Assembly (NCBI GenBank): GCA_013360295.1 | Contig: JABWCL010000014.1 | Coordinates: forward strand, 1 to 64,000 | Direction of reading: 5' to 3' | DNA length: 64,000 bases | DNA from: Ignavibacteriaceae bacterium | Lineage (GTDB): Bacteria; Bacteroidota; Ignavibacteria; Ignavibacteriales; Ignavibacteriaceae | Shown here: positions 44,816 to 54,067 of the stretch, piece after piece | Numbering within the stretch: the stretch's first letter is position 1 | Layout of the letters: the number at the start of each line of letters is the position of its first letter | Position numbers and translations under genes: made by a program | Notes under the pieces: model-generated | What the model saw: the letters and a program-made list of their open reading frames with translations, nothing else | Told to the model about the DNA's origin: nothing | Database searches by the model: none

Positions 44816-46331
44816 CTTTCAGACAGACTGGCTAGCGAAGTGGGCGTTATACACTCCGAACAAACTTTTTCTGAGAGAGTATAACCGCAAGGCGGAGTGG
44901 TCCTATTCAGACTTTGAAAACCGCACACGCGCTCTTGCCCTGTATCTTCGTAATGAGCTGAAAGTTGCCGAAGGAGAACGGATAGCGGTCTACTCAAAGA
45001 ACCGCACAGAATATGTTCAGTTGTTCCTCGCCTGCATTAAGATTGGCGCAATCTTAGTACCCCTGAATTTCAGGCTAACGCCTCGCGAACTTGATATATT
45101 ATTAAAAGATGCAGACCCGGCGATTGTCTTTTATGAAGAGGATTACGCTGAACAGGTAAAAAAACTTGAATCTGTCAAGTCTGTCCGTGCGCTTATTCCG
45201 GTTGATGACATAACAAAATTTTTACTTTCACCGGTAGTGCACACGGAATTCACTCCGCACAGGTTGTTTACAGAAGATGATATAGTGATGATCCTTTACA
45301 CCGCGGGAACAACCGGGCTTTCCAAGGGTGTGATGATAAGCCACCGTATGTTATTCTGGAACGCGGTGAACACAGGACTGAGATTAGACCTTAATTCCGC
45401 CGACCATACGCAGAGTTATGCTCCCTTCTTTCACACTGGCGGATGGAATGTGTTATTCACTCCGTTTTTACTTCACGGCGCCTCGCATACTATTTTGCAA
45501 AGTTTTGATGCCGAAGTAATTCTCCGTTTAATGGAGAGTGAAAAAACGACAATCTTATTCGGAGTGCCGACGATGCTTCAGATGATGTCTGACCTTGAAT
45601 ATTTCAGGCAGGCTGATCTGTCGAGTCTGAGGTACGCAATTGTCGGAGGCGCTCCGATGCCAATCCCGCTTATAAATTTATGGCACGAAAAAGGCGTGGC
45701 GATCAGGCAGGGTTTTGGTTTGACTGAAGTTGGACCTAACTGCTTTTCGCTTCACCAGGATGATGCTATACGTAAAAAGGGGAGCATAGGTTTTCCGAAT
45801 TTTTATATCGAAGCAAAAATAATGGGCGATGCCGGAAAAGAATGCGGTACTGATGAGACCGGCGAACTGTGGCTCCGCTCGCCTGTGGTCACTCCCGGTT
45901 ACTGGCGGAAAGAGAAGGAAACGAAAGAATCCGTCACGGATGGTTTCTTCCATACCGGCGACCTTGTACGCAGAGACAGCGAAGGCTTTTACTACGTAGT
46001 TGATCGCAAAAAGAATATGTTTATTAGCGGGGGAGAAAATGTATATCCCGCGGAGATTGAAAAATTTATTTATACAAACGAGGCGGTGAAAGAAGTAGCC
46101 GTAATCGGAGTGCCTGACGAGCGATGGGGTGAAGTCGGGAAGGCGTATATAGTAGTTAAAGAAAAATCGGAATTAAGCGAGGAAGCTATTCGTGATTTCT
46201 GCCGCGCCGGGCTGGCGAAGTATAAAATACCAAAACATTTTTCATTTGTAAATGAAATCCCGAAAACTGACGCGGGAAAGATAAATAAGATTAAACTTTC
46301 AGAGATACATAATCAATTAATTAACCAATAA
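44808..46331 (+). CDS. Acyl-CoA synthetase (AMP-forming)
   Basis: A 507-residue ANL-superfamily ligase that joins a carboxylic acid to CoA through an acyl-AMP. The AMP-binding P-loop reads YTAGTTGLSKG; GFGLTEVG, TGDLV and DRKKNMFISGGENVYPAEIE follow in order, and the C-terminal catalytic lysine is in KTDAGKINK. The chain length and substrate cannot be read from sequence. It overlaps the symporter gene by 8 bp, a sign of coupled expression and of shared substrate. Confidence 0.92.
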   Translation: MHNFQTDWLAKWALYTPNKLFLREYNRKAEWSYSDFENRTRALALYLRNELKVAEGERIAVYSKNRTEYVQLFLACIKIGAILVPLNFRLTPRELDILLKDADPAIVFYEEDYAEQVKKLESVKSVRALIPVDDITKFLLSPVVHTEFTPHRLFTEDDIVMILYTAGTTGLSKGVMISHRMLFWNAVNTGLRLDLNSADHTQSYAPFFHTGGWNVLFTPFLLHGASHTILQSFDAEVILRLMESEKTTILFGVPTMLQMMSDLEYFRQADLSSLRYAIVGGAPMPIPLINLWHEKGVAIRQGFGLTEVGPNCFSLHQDDAIRKKGSIGFPNFYIEAKIMGDAGKECGTDETGELWLRSPVVTPGYWRKEKETKESVTDGFFHTGDLVRRDSEGFYYVVDRKKNMFISGGENVYPAEIEKFIYTNEAVKEVAVIGVPDERWGEVGKAYIVVKEKSELSEEAIRDFCRAGLAKYKIPKHFSFVNEIPKTDAGKINKIKLSEIHNQLINQ

Positions 46332-46370
46332 CCAAATAACAAATTACTCACAATCAAGAATGGAGTTCAT

Positions 46371-47300
46371 ATGAAACGCCTGCTCTTAATCGCAGCCGCG
46401 GCTGCAACATTATTCTTCACCGGATGCAAGGATGAAGACAGTTCAACCAATCCTACCCCAATCCCGACACAGGATCCAATTGTCGGAGTCTGGATATCAG
46501 AAAATATTGATGTCGCTCCCGGCCTTAAGGCTACACTTAAGACCAAAAAGATCATCGCCACTTTCGAGAAAAACAACACTTATACTGTAACTGCATATGA
46601 CAGTACCAACGCAAGTGTAATTTATTCGGGAACTTATGCTACGACAGCCGGCAAAGGAAATATTCGTAATATTGTTCTGACTCAGACCGTTCCGACGTCT
46701 GTTACTTCAACCGGTATTTATGAGGTAAATGCGAATAAAGATTTGTTTTATGAAGTTCTTCAGACCACTCCTGCAATTGCGGGTTTTACGGCTCCTGTAG
46801 CTGACAGCGGATTTGGAAGTACAGCATATAACGGCTTTAAGCTTGGCGCCACCTGGATACAAAAATATGTTCCGGCTACCCCGGCATCAGAGGTTATAGC
46901 CGCCACCTGGGTTTCTGAAGGCGCTAATGTCGCTCCGGGACTCAAAGCAACATTAAAGACCAAGAAAATAGTTGCCACATTCAACGCTAACAACACCTAT
47001 ACCGTGATCGCAACTGACAGTTCAAACTCAAATGTAACCTATTCCGGAACTTACACAACAACAGCAGTTACAAATTCCTCGATCAGAAATATCGTTTTGA
47101 ATCAAACTGTTCCTACTTCAGTTACATCAACCGGAATTTACCAGATGACTGCAAGCGGAGTGCTTTACTACGAGGTGCTTCAAACGACACCGGCTATTGC
47201 GGGATTCACTGCTCCGACTGCGGCGGCAGGATTCGGAAGCACGGCTTATAATGGCTTCCCGCTTGGCGCTACCTGGATACAGATGTATGTTAAACAATAA
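46371..47300 (+). CDS. Lipoprotein with two tandem 128-residue repeats
   Basis: A 309-residue protein with a lipoprotein signal (LFFTGC, lipobox Cys at about 19). Two copies of one domain follow, from about residue 36 and about 175. Both share VAPGLKATLKTKK, NNTYTV, SGTY, the identical VPTSVTSTGIY, the nearly identical YEVLQTTPAIAGFTAP and GFGSTAYNGF, and end GATWIQ. The repeats are close enough to suggest recent duplication. Function is unknown; it resembles beta-rich lipocalin-like surface proteins. It is followed by a strong terminator. Confidence 0.8.
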   Translation: MKRLLLIAAAAATLFFTGCKDEDSSTNPTPIPTQDPIVGVWISENIDVAPGLKATLKTKKIIATFEKNNTYTVTAYDSTNASVIYSGTYATTAGKGNIRNIVLTQTVPTSVTSTGIYEVNANKDLFYEVLQTTPAIAGFTAPVADSGFGSTAYNGFKLGATWIQKYVPATPASEVIAATWVSEGANVAPGLKATLKTKKIVATFNANNTYTVIATDSSNSNVTYSGTYTTTAVTNSSIRNIVLNQTVPTSVTSTGIYQMTASGVLYYEVLQTTPAIAGFTAPTAAAGFGSTAYNGFPLGATWIQMYVKQ

Positions 47301-47332
47301 TATTCTATAACTGTTAAACTTGAACAACACAA

Positions 47333-47365
47333 CGGCGGGCAGCAGAAAAAGCTGCCCGCCGCTTT
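47333..47365 (+). terminator. Rho-independent-type terminator
   Basis: CGGCGGGCAGC and GCTGCCCGCCG form a perfect 11-bp GC-rich stem with a 7-base AGAAAAA loop, followed by a short T-run. It ends the transcript after the repeat lipoprotein gene. Confidence 0.8.
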
Positions 47366-47524
47366 GGTCAGTGTCCCATGACTAGCCGAAGGTATTTAGT
47401 ATTCTCTTATGCGGAATATTAAAAGGCTGACAGGATATTAAATACAACCGGCTAATAATTCAATGCGATGCCACACTTACTAACACTGATCAATTTTCAT
47501 TAAATCTTAAACAGCAGGATAATA

Positions 47525-49072
47525 ATGAGATCAATATTAGTTACGTTTTTCCTCGGATTTCTGTTTGCGGGCTATTTATATACCCAGGAGCCTGAGCGGA
47601 TCAAAGAACCTGCCCCTAAGGAGCTTCAGTTTATCGGATATTCTTTCACAAGAATGACCGGTTCAAATGTTTCTCCTACGAACGATATTTTGCAGGGACA
47701 GGTTATCGGGCGGCTTTTTGGCAGAAATTCGACTAATACAATTCCGCAAACAGCGGTATATGCCGAACAGCGGTTTGTGCCGATGTTTATTTATACCCCA
47801 TCAATCCTTGACGGTTACGCGGTTTTCAGAGGCTTATTCAAAATTGATTATACCTGGGGTGACCAGGCTTATGGCGTGGGCAATAATCGTGGCGGCGGAT
47901 TGAACGGCGGTCAGATAAACCTGCAAACTCTTATGGCAAATGTAGATATTCGTCCTCCGGGAGCAGAGTGGAACGTTGTCCTGGGCCTGCAAAGGCTTTT
48001 TGATAACGTGCGGGATCCTAATATTAATACGTTACAAACCGCACAAACAAGCGGATACAAGCTTTCTTACTGGGGGACCCAGGCAGTTGGTATAAGCCTT
48101 TACAAGAATATCACTCCCACTCTTAAGGGAAGACTCGGATACTTTCAGCTTTGGGAGAACGAAATAAGACAGGATGATGATGTTGCCCTGTGGATGTTGG
48201 ATCTCGAGGGACGAGTGACTCCTTTGTGGGAAGTCGGAGGCAATTTATGGTATGTTTATGATCGTGGTAAAGGATCGGGGGGTATATCCGTACTGGGACA
48301 GGGAATAAACAGCGCACTTGCCGAATATAACGGAGCGACCAGAGTAATACTCCCTGCCGGATTAAGTAAATACGAAGCTGATCTGTTTTGGATAGGCGGT
48401 CACGCTTCTTATAATCGTGATTTTATGGCATCACGCTGGTGGGCTGATGCTTATGTTATGCTGAACCTTGGGAAAATTGATACCGGGTTAGTTGATAAAT
48501 CTAAAATAGCTGACGTCTTTGCGATTGGCGTAAATGCTGCTCTTAACTATAAATACGGTATGACCCAGAATGATAAAATTGCAGTTGAGTTTCAGTACAC
48601 TTCCGGAGATAACAACTCGATTTCAGACGGAACTTTAAACAGTGTTTTAACCGGAAATATTTACGGCTCGCCTGTTGGAATATACAGCAGTCATAAAGCA
48701 TTGCTTCTTTTCCCTGATCCGCAGGTGGTTAACAGATATTATTCAGCTGTGCACGATATATCAAATATGGGATACGGAGTGACCGCAGGATTTATTAATC
48801 TGCATAAAGACTTCATACCAAATAAACTTAGTGCAAAACTGGGTATCGCGTCAGCCTTATCGAATTCAACTCCTTCCAATGGCGGGAGCTATATCGGAAC
48901 AGAAATTAATGCCGAAGTTAAGTATAACCTGAAAGTATTTCTGACGCTCTCCGCAAGCGCCGGCTATCTGACTCTTGGTGACTTTTATAATTCACCTAAT
49001 ACCACGGACAACGGTCAACGGCCGAAAGATCCCTGGGTATTCTTTACAACTTTAAGCTGGCTGATGTTTTAG
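47525..49072 (+). CDS. Outer-membrane beta-barrel (porin-like)
   Basis: A 515-residue protein with a signal peptide (ILVTFFLGFLFAGYLY) and a long series of alternating amphipathic strands with aromatic girdle residues, ending in LSWLMF, with a C-terminal Phe as in outer-membrane barrels. It resembles alginate-export/DcaP-style porins in general shape but I cannot name the family with certainty. AGGA lies before the ATG. The lipoprotein hydrolase gene follows after 9 bp. It probably lets a substrate cross the outer membrane for the hydrolases and symporter of the cluster. Confidence 0.7.
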   Translation: MRSILVTFFLGFLFAGYLYTQEPERIKEPAPKELQFIGYSFTRMTGSNVSPTNDILQGQVIGRLFGRNSTNTIPQTAVYAEQRFVPMFIYTPSILDGYAVFRGLFKIDYTWGDQAYGVGNNRGGGLNGGQINLQTLMANVDIRPPGAEWNVVLGLQRLFDNVRDPNINTLQTAQTSGYKLSYWGTQAVGISLYKNITPTLKGRLGYFQLWENEIRQDDDVALWMLDLEGRVTPLWEVGGNLWYVYDRGKGSGGISVLGQGINSALAEYNGATRVILPAGLSKYEADLFWIGGHASYNRDFMASRWWADAYVMLNLGKIDTGLVDKSKIADVFAIGVNAALNYKYGMTQNDKIAVEFQYTSGDNNSISDGTLNSVLTGNIYGSPVGIYSSHKALLLFPDPQVVNRYYSAVHDISNMGYGVTAGFINLHKDFIPNKLSAKLGIASALSNSTPSNGGSYIGTEINAEVKYNLKVFLTLSASAGYLTLGDFYNSPNTTDNGQRPKDPWVFFTTLSWLMF

Positions 49073-49081
49073 GAGGAAACA

Positions 49082-50020
49082 ATGAAAAAGATATTTTTAG
49101 TATTTGCAGTATTATTGACGTTCTCCGGTTGCAGCGGCTATTTATATACTGATATGCCGGGACTGGAGTTTGATCAGATTGATTACGGATTCCCTGTAAA
49201 GAAAGCCTTGCAGAGCCCGACTATAGCTTATATAGATGAAGGAAGCGGAAAAGAAACACTGATACTTGTTCACGGCCTCGCGAGCAACGCGGGGTTCTGG
49301 CGTTATGTCATCCCGGAACTTTCGAAACAGTACAGGGTTATAGTTGTTGATCTGCCCGGCTACGGTAAATCATCCAAAGAACCTTACTCTTTCACTTTAT
49401 CATTTTACGCGGAACAGGTTAAGCGACTTGCAGACCATCTTGGAATAAAGAAATTTGTATATGCGGGGCATTCGATGGGGGGACAGATCGGATTGATCTT
49501 TGCCCTGAAATATCCCCAAATGCTTGAGAAACTTGTCCTTGCCGCACCTGCAGGAGTTGAAGAATTTGAGCGGGGGGAAGGTGACTGGCTGAGAAGCGTT
49601 ATTACCATTAAAGGCGTTAAGACAACTCCGGAGGAAGGTATCCGCCGCAACCTCGCAAATAACTTCTATACCTGGGATAGTAAATGGGAGTGGATGGTTG
49701 AAGAAAGAGTCAGAATGGCAAAGGCTTCTGACTTTGAAGACTTCTGCTACACGGTTACCCGCTGTGTGAACGCGATGCTTGATGAACCGACGTTCAATAA
49801 ACTTAAAAGTATAAAAGTCCCGACAATGATTGTATATGGAAAATATGACGGACTGATCCCGAATCCATATTTAAATCCCGGTTTCACCGCGGATGTTTTT
49901 ACCTGGGGCGCTTCACAGATCCCGGACTGCAAACTGGTTGAAATTGATGAATGCGGGCATATGCTTCAGATCGAAAAGCCGGAAGCATTCATTAATGCGG
50001 TTAAGGATTTTGTAAAATAA
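49082..50020 (+). CDS. Alpha/beta hydrolase lipoprotein
   Basis: A 312-residue serine hydrolase anchored as a lipoprotein (LTFSGC lipobox). HGLAS oxyanion loop, nucleophile elbow GHSMGG, a PTMIVYGKYDGLIP acid region and the histidine in DECGHML are all present. Being a lipoprotein it works in the periplasm or at the outer membrane, likely on an ester. The following gene codes for a cytoplasmic paralogue of the same layout, suggesting sequential or split cleavage of one substrate type. Confidence 0.88.
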   Translation: MKKIFLVFAVLLTFSGCSGYLYTDMPGLEFDQIDYGFPVKKALQSPTIAYIDEGSGKETLILVHGLASNAGFWRYVIPELSKQYRVIVVDLPGYGKSSKEPYSFTLSFYAEQVKRLADHLGIKKFVYAGHSMGGQIGLIFALKYPQMLEKLVLAAPAGVEEFERGEGDWLRSVITIKGVKTTPEEGIRRNLANNFYTWDSKWEWMVEERVRMAKASDFEDFCYTVTRCVNAMLDEPTFNKLKSIKVPTMIVYGKYDGLIPNPYLNPGFTADVFTWGASQIPDCKLVEIDECGHMLQIEKPEAFINAVKDFVK

Positions 50021-50025
50021 ATCAA

Positions 50026-50898
50026 ATGCAGTTTCCTGAATTAGAATATGATTTCCCGTTCAGGCTGATTAAGTTAGAAGATAATAATACGGTCGCCGCC
50101 TGTGAAGCCGGTTCCGGGGAGACCGTGTTATTATTTGTTCACGGGCTTGCAAGTTATATGAAAGCCTGGTTTAAGCTGATCCCCTTCTTCGAAAACAACT
50201 TCAGATGCATAACAATCGACCTCCCCGGATATGGCAAATCAACAGGAGGAGTTCATCCGGGTACACAGAAATATTATTCGGATGTGCTTAAAAAATTAAT
50301 TGACACTTTGGAGTTAAAGAATGTTATTGGCGTTGGCCACTCTATGGGAGGACAAGTAGTTCTGTCAGCTGCGCTTGAGCATCCCGGAATCTTCAAAAAA
50401 ATGGTGCTGTTCGCTCCGGCTGGTTTTGAGACCTTCACTCCGGAGGAAACGGCGTGGATCAGGAAGAACTATACGGCCCAGACTTACTCCCTCCCTGATG
50501 AAACACAACTTAGGAATGCCTATAACTCGAATTTTTTCCGCGTGCCCGCTGATATGGAATCAATGCTTCAGGACCGGATTAAGATGACAGGTTATAAAAA
50601 CTTTCCGCAATACTGTGAGGTCGTGGCAAACTCTCTTCACGGATTAGTGGAAGCACCTGTTTTCGCGCGACTAAAGGAGATAAATGTACCAGCATCCGTT
50701 ATTTATGGTGCCAATGATGCTCTTATACCTCATCCGCTTATACATAAAGACCATAATCTCAAAGAGGTTGCTGCCCGCGCCGTAGCGGAAAATAATCTTT
50801 TTGAATTGAATATAATTAATGAGTGCGGTCACTTTGTCCCCTTTGAGAAGCCGGGTGAATCGGCTGAAATTATTAATCGCTTCCTGGGGATGAGTTAG
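50026..50898 (+). CDS. Alpha/beta hydrolase, cytoplasmic paralogue
   Basis: A 290-residue serine hydrolase without signal peptide. HGLAS, DLPGYGKS, GHSMGGQ, ASVIYGANDALIP and ECGHFVP give the usual oxyanion loop, Ser, Asp and His. It begins 5 bp after the lipoprotein hydrolase, with which it shares the same motifs, so the two are a duplicated pair on either side of the inner membrane. Activity could be an esterase, lactonase or oligoester hydrolase; the substrate is not known. Confidence 0.87.
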   Translation: MQFPELEYDFPFRLIKLEDNNTVAACEAGSGETVLLFVHGLASYMKAWFKLIPFFENNFRCITIDLPGYGKSTGGVHPGTQKYYSDVLKKLIDTLELKNVIGVGHSMGGQVVLSAALEHPGIFKKMVLFAPAGFETFTPEETAWIRKNYTAQTYSLPDETQLRNAYNSNFFRVPADMESMLQDRIKMTGYKNFPQYCEVVANSLHGLVEAPVFARLKEINVPASVIYGANDALIPHPLIHKDHNLKEVAARAVAENNLFELNIINECGHFVPFEKPGESAEIINRFLGMS

Positions 50899-50931
50899 TG
50901 TAATGCCCCGGTTGTACTGAAGTTGAATGGA

Positions 50932-50971
50932 ACGCAGAGAACACAGATTTTTAAGGATCATCACAGATTTT
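50932..50971. repeat. ACAGATT-type short dispersed repeat
   Basis: CGCAGAGAACACAGATTTTT followed by AAGGATCATCACAGATTTT resembles, in opposite orientation, AATCTGCGTAATCTGTGG at 51720-51758. Both look like short non-coding dispersed repeats. Confidence 0.4.
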
Positions 50972-51090
50972 ATAAAAAAAGCAAGGCGCTAAATTGACCC
51001 TCTTTGATATGCCTTGTTGTGTTTTTTATAAATTCAAAAATCGTTAAATTTCACTTTGTTTGAATATTAATTACCAAGGAAGAGTGTAAA

Positions 51091-51597
51091 ATGGAAATGG
51101 CACTACCAAGACAGAATATGGTTACACGCAGTGTCCTGTTGAATATCGTTGGAATCGCGTTTGTATATTTGGCCCCGACTCTCTCACATTTTTTTGCCGC
51201 GCCGGTTTATTATCTTGAACCGATGAGGCTTATGGTTGTTCTAGGGCTTGTGCACACGAACCGTACCAATGCCGTAATTATGTCTCTTACTCTTCCGGCT
51301 TTCTCCTTTTTTATCTCCTCACATCCGGTTTTTTTGAAAGCTTCCCTGATATCGGTTGAGCTGCTGGTGAATGTTTTAGTTTTTGTATGGCTGAGTAAAA
51401 AATTGAAAGAAATTGCGGTGGCGGCTTTCCTCAGTATTCTGGTTAGCAAACTATTCTACTACGCGGTAAAAGCCGTTCTGCTCAGCAGCGCGTTACTGGG
51501 AGGGTCCCTGGTCTCAACTCCTATTATGGTGCAGGTGATGATGACCCTGATATTCAGCGCGTATGTTTATCAGATGTTAGGAAAGAAAAAAGAATAA
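51091..51597 (+). CDS. Small integral membrane protein, ECF S-component-like
   Basis: A 168-residue protein with five to six hydrophobic helices and short loops, for example LNIVGIAFVYLAPTLSHFFAAP, YYLEPMRLMVVLGLV and VELLVNVLVFVWLSK. The size and helix count fit a substrate-binding (S) component of an ECF-type vitamin transporter, but no signature residues decide it. No energising subunits are adjacent. It is followed by a good terminator and is likely a single-gene unit. Confidence 0.55.
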   Translation: MEMALPRQNMVTRSVLLNIVGIAFVYLAPTLSHFFAAPVYYLEPMRLMVVLGLVHTNRTNAVIMSLTLPAFSFFISSHPVFLKASLISVELLVNVLVFVWLSKKLKEIAVAAFLSILVSKLFYYAVKAVLLSSALLGGSLVSTPIMVQVMMTLIFSAYVYQMLGKKKE

Positions 51598-51615
51598 TAC
51601 TACCTATATAGCACG

Positions 51616-51635
51616 AACCCCAAAAGGGGTTTTTC
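51616..51635 (+). terminator. Intrinsic terminator
   Basis: AACCCC-AAAA-GGGGTT followed by TTTTC, directly after the small membrane protein gene; a classic hairpin with T-run. Confidence 0.8.
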
Positions 51636-51719
51636 TGTTATAACAACAATTCCAGAGGTTAATCAATCATACGCCTCAATAACAGCGGCGGGAGGGGCAA
51701 CCCCGCTCTCCTACTTTAC

Positions 51720-51758
51720 AAATCTGCGGTCACCCGTTGAATCTGCGTAATCTGTGGT
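51720..51758. repeat. ACAGATT-type short dispersed repeat, inverted copy
   Basis: AATCTGCGGTCACCCGTTG then AATCTGCGTAATCTGTGG is the opposite-strand relative of the repeat at 50932. No gene is supported between 51636 and 51831. Confidence 0.4.
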
Positions 51759-51831
51759 CCATCGCAACAAATTAAACAGACTATATTTGCAGGTATCTCA
51801 AAGTTCTTTGTAATATCATTTTAATTCAATT

Positions 51832-52167
51832 CTAATACATCAGGTGTTTTTTTGAGGCGTCTTTCCAGCCCGCCTGGCTCTCGTATTTGACGAAAAATAT
51901 TTTCAATTCCGCCTGGCTTTCGTAGTCAGTGAAAAATATCTTTTTATCTGCCTAACTTTCATATTTAACGAAAAACCATTTCCCGTCATTTTTCCCTGCC
52001 TGACTTTCGTACTTTACTTTATAGACGCATAAATCAGCCCGGCTTTCATAATCAACTACAAAGACCTTTACGTCAGCTTGACTCTCATATTTTACTGAAT
52101 AAAAGCGCTGGGCAGAGAGCGGGAGGGACAAAAAAACTAACAGGCTCAAAACGGCGGGTATCTTCAT
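51832..52167 (-). pseudogene. DUF6150-family repeat protein with in-frame amber codon
   Basis: A signal peptide (MKIPAVLSLLVFLSLPLSA) is followed by short repeats of the DUF6150 type: VKYESQAD, VDYESRAD, VKYESQAG. Translation stops at a TAG at 51952-51954, after residue 71, exactly where every other unit has the Gln of YESQAD. The same frame goes on as ADKKIFFTDYESQAELKIFFVKYES to a TAG at 51832, giving 111 residues in all. One C-to-T change (CAG to TAG) explains the break. The short product may still be exported, so it may be a truncated gene instead of a dead one. Confidence 0.8.
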
Positions 52168-52280
52168 TTCAGCTCCGGGATTAATTATTAAAATGATTGT
52201 TTAGTAATCAGCATATTCGGATTTCCGGACATATTTACGTTAAAAATTCGTAAATTTGAACATACTGCTTAAAACTACTG

Positions 52281-54059
52281 ATGAAATTTACAAAAAAATT
52301 AGAGACGTTTAAGTCATTTCTTAGAAACAAACTCAGTCACCGCCAGTATCTTATTCTGTTCAGCATAATTGTCGGACTTGTTTCGGGTATAGCGGCTGTA
52401 CTTCTTAAGGTCTCTGTTCATAATATCAGTTACTTCCTGACAAGCGGAATCCACATCCGCAGGCACGAATACCTCTACCTGTTATTCCCTTTAACGGGTA
52501 TACTCCTGACAGTTACTTTTATAAAATATGTTCTTAAGGGCCGTTTTGGTAAAGGCGCTGCTCACATCCTCTATTATATTTCGCGGAAGCTAAGCATAAT
52601 TGAGAAACCGACAATGTACTCGCACATGGTAACAAGCGCTTTAACTGTGGGATTCGGCGGGTCCGCAGGGCTGGAGGCTCCGATTGTAGTGACGGGCGCA
52701 GCGATTGGTTCAAATATAGGTAAATCCGCTGAGACTGATTACCGGGAACGCACTCTGTTGTTGGCTTGCGGATCAGCAGCGGGCATCGCAGCGGTTTTCA
52801 ACGCGCCTATTGCCGGATTAATGTTCGCGATAGAAGTCTTAATTTCTGAGGTGACAATTTCAGCTTTTGTTCCTCTGATAATTGCATCCGCAACCGGTGC
52901 GCTCTGCTCAAAAATAATTTTGCAGGAGGGGATACTTCTCAGTTTTCATCTAACTTCGCCTTTTGATTATATGAATGTCCCTTACTACATTCTGCTTGGA
53001 GTGATCGCGGGATTGTTCTCGCTCTACTACGCCAGGATGTTTAAAAAAATCGAGGGACTATTTAAGCCGTTAGAAATAAGATCATATCAAAAAGCGCTGG
53101 CGGGAGGATTAATTGTGGCTACTCTGATCTTTCTTTTCCCGCCGCTCTTTGGAGAAGGGTATACCAGTATTAAACTTCTTGCTGAAGGTAATCTCACCAG
53201 GCTCATATCGGAGACTATGCTCGGAAGCCTCAGCAGCAATGAATGGTATCTTTTATCAATCATCGGATTGATCGCCGTGATAAAAGTAATTGCCACGGCA
53301 TTTACACTCGGAAGCGGCGGAAACGGCGGTAACTTTGCCCCATCGCTTTTTGTTGGCGCCTTCCTTGGTTTTTTTGTGGCGAGGCTTTTAAACACACTTA
53401 AAATCGCGAATCTCCCCGAAGCCAATTTTACGCTCGTCGGTATGGCAGGTATTCTCAGCGGCGTAATGTATGCCCCGCTTACCGGAATATTTCTGATTGC
53501 TGAGGTGACCGGCGGATATGAACTGATGCTGCCGCTTATGATCGTTTCTGTATCGGCTTATGCCATTGTAAGACACTTTGAACCTTATTCGATGGATACT
53601 AAAGAACTGGCCGCGAAGGGTGAACTCATTACGGGGAACAGGGATAAGACGGTTCTTGCCCTCTTAAAAGTTGAGGATATCATTGAAACTGATTTTTTAA
53701 CCGTAAAAAACACCGCGACACTCAGGGAGCTTCAGGAGGTGATCGCCTCTTCCCGCAGGAATATTTATCCCGTCGTTAACAATGAGGGGGCGCTGCTGGG
53801 AACAATTTCACTTGCAAATATCAGGGAAATTCTATTTAACCTTGATGAATTCGGCGACCTGCTTGTTATAGAACTGATTGATAAACCAAGAGGAGTTGTA
53901 AACTACTACGACGAAATGAGTAAGGTTATGAAACTGTTTGACGATACCGGATCGTGGAACATTCCCGTGCAGAAAGACGGAAAGTATGCAGGCTTTGTTT
54001 CAAAGTCCAGCATTTTTACCCGTTACAGGGATGAACTCCTCAGCCACTATAACGAATAA
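52281..54059 (+). CDS. CLC-family chloride transporter/channel with CBS pair
   Basis: A 592-residue membrane protein. The three CLC signatures are present: GSAGLEAP near 127-134 with the gating Glu, a GxFxP-type GGNFAPSL segment near 348-355, and the N-terminal GLVSGIAA region. Two CBS-like segments (about 465-520 and 530-590) follow the membrane part. In the EcCLC internal proton position the sequence reads FAIEV, with Val where antiporters have the second Glu, as in many channels. Ion selectivity cannot be read with certainty. The gene converges with the MenC-type gene 8 bp after its stop. Confidence 0.9.
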   Translation: MKFTKKLETFKSFLRNKLSHRQYLILFSIIVGLVSGIAAVLLKVSVHNISYFLTSGIHIRRHEYLYLLFPLTGILLTVTFIKYVLKGRFGKGAAHILYYISRKLSIIEKPTMYSHMVTSALTVGFGGSAGLEAPIVVTGAAIGSNIGKSAETDYRERTLLLACGSAAGIAAVFNAPIAGLMFAIEVLISEVTISAFVPLIIASATGALCSKIILQEGILLSFHLTSPFDYMNVPYYILLGVIAGLFSLYYARMFKKIEGLFKPLEIRSYQKALAGGLIVATLIFLFPPLFGEGYTSIKLLAEGNLTRLISETMLGSLSSNEWYLLSIIGLIAVIKVIATAFTLGSGGNGGNFAPSLFVGAFLGFFVARLLNTLKIANLPEANFTLVGMAGILSGVMYAPLTGIFLIAEVTGGYELMLPLMIVSVSAYAIVRHFEPYSMDTKELAAKGELITGNRDKTVLALLKVEDIIETDFLTVKNTATLRELQEVIASSRRNIYPVVNNEGALLGTISLANIREILFNLDEFGDLLVIELIDKPRGVVNYYDEMSKVMKLFDDTGSWNIPVQKDGKYAGFVSKSSIFTRYRDELLSHYNE

Positions 54060-54067
54060 GAGAGAGT

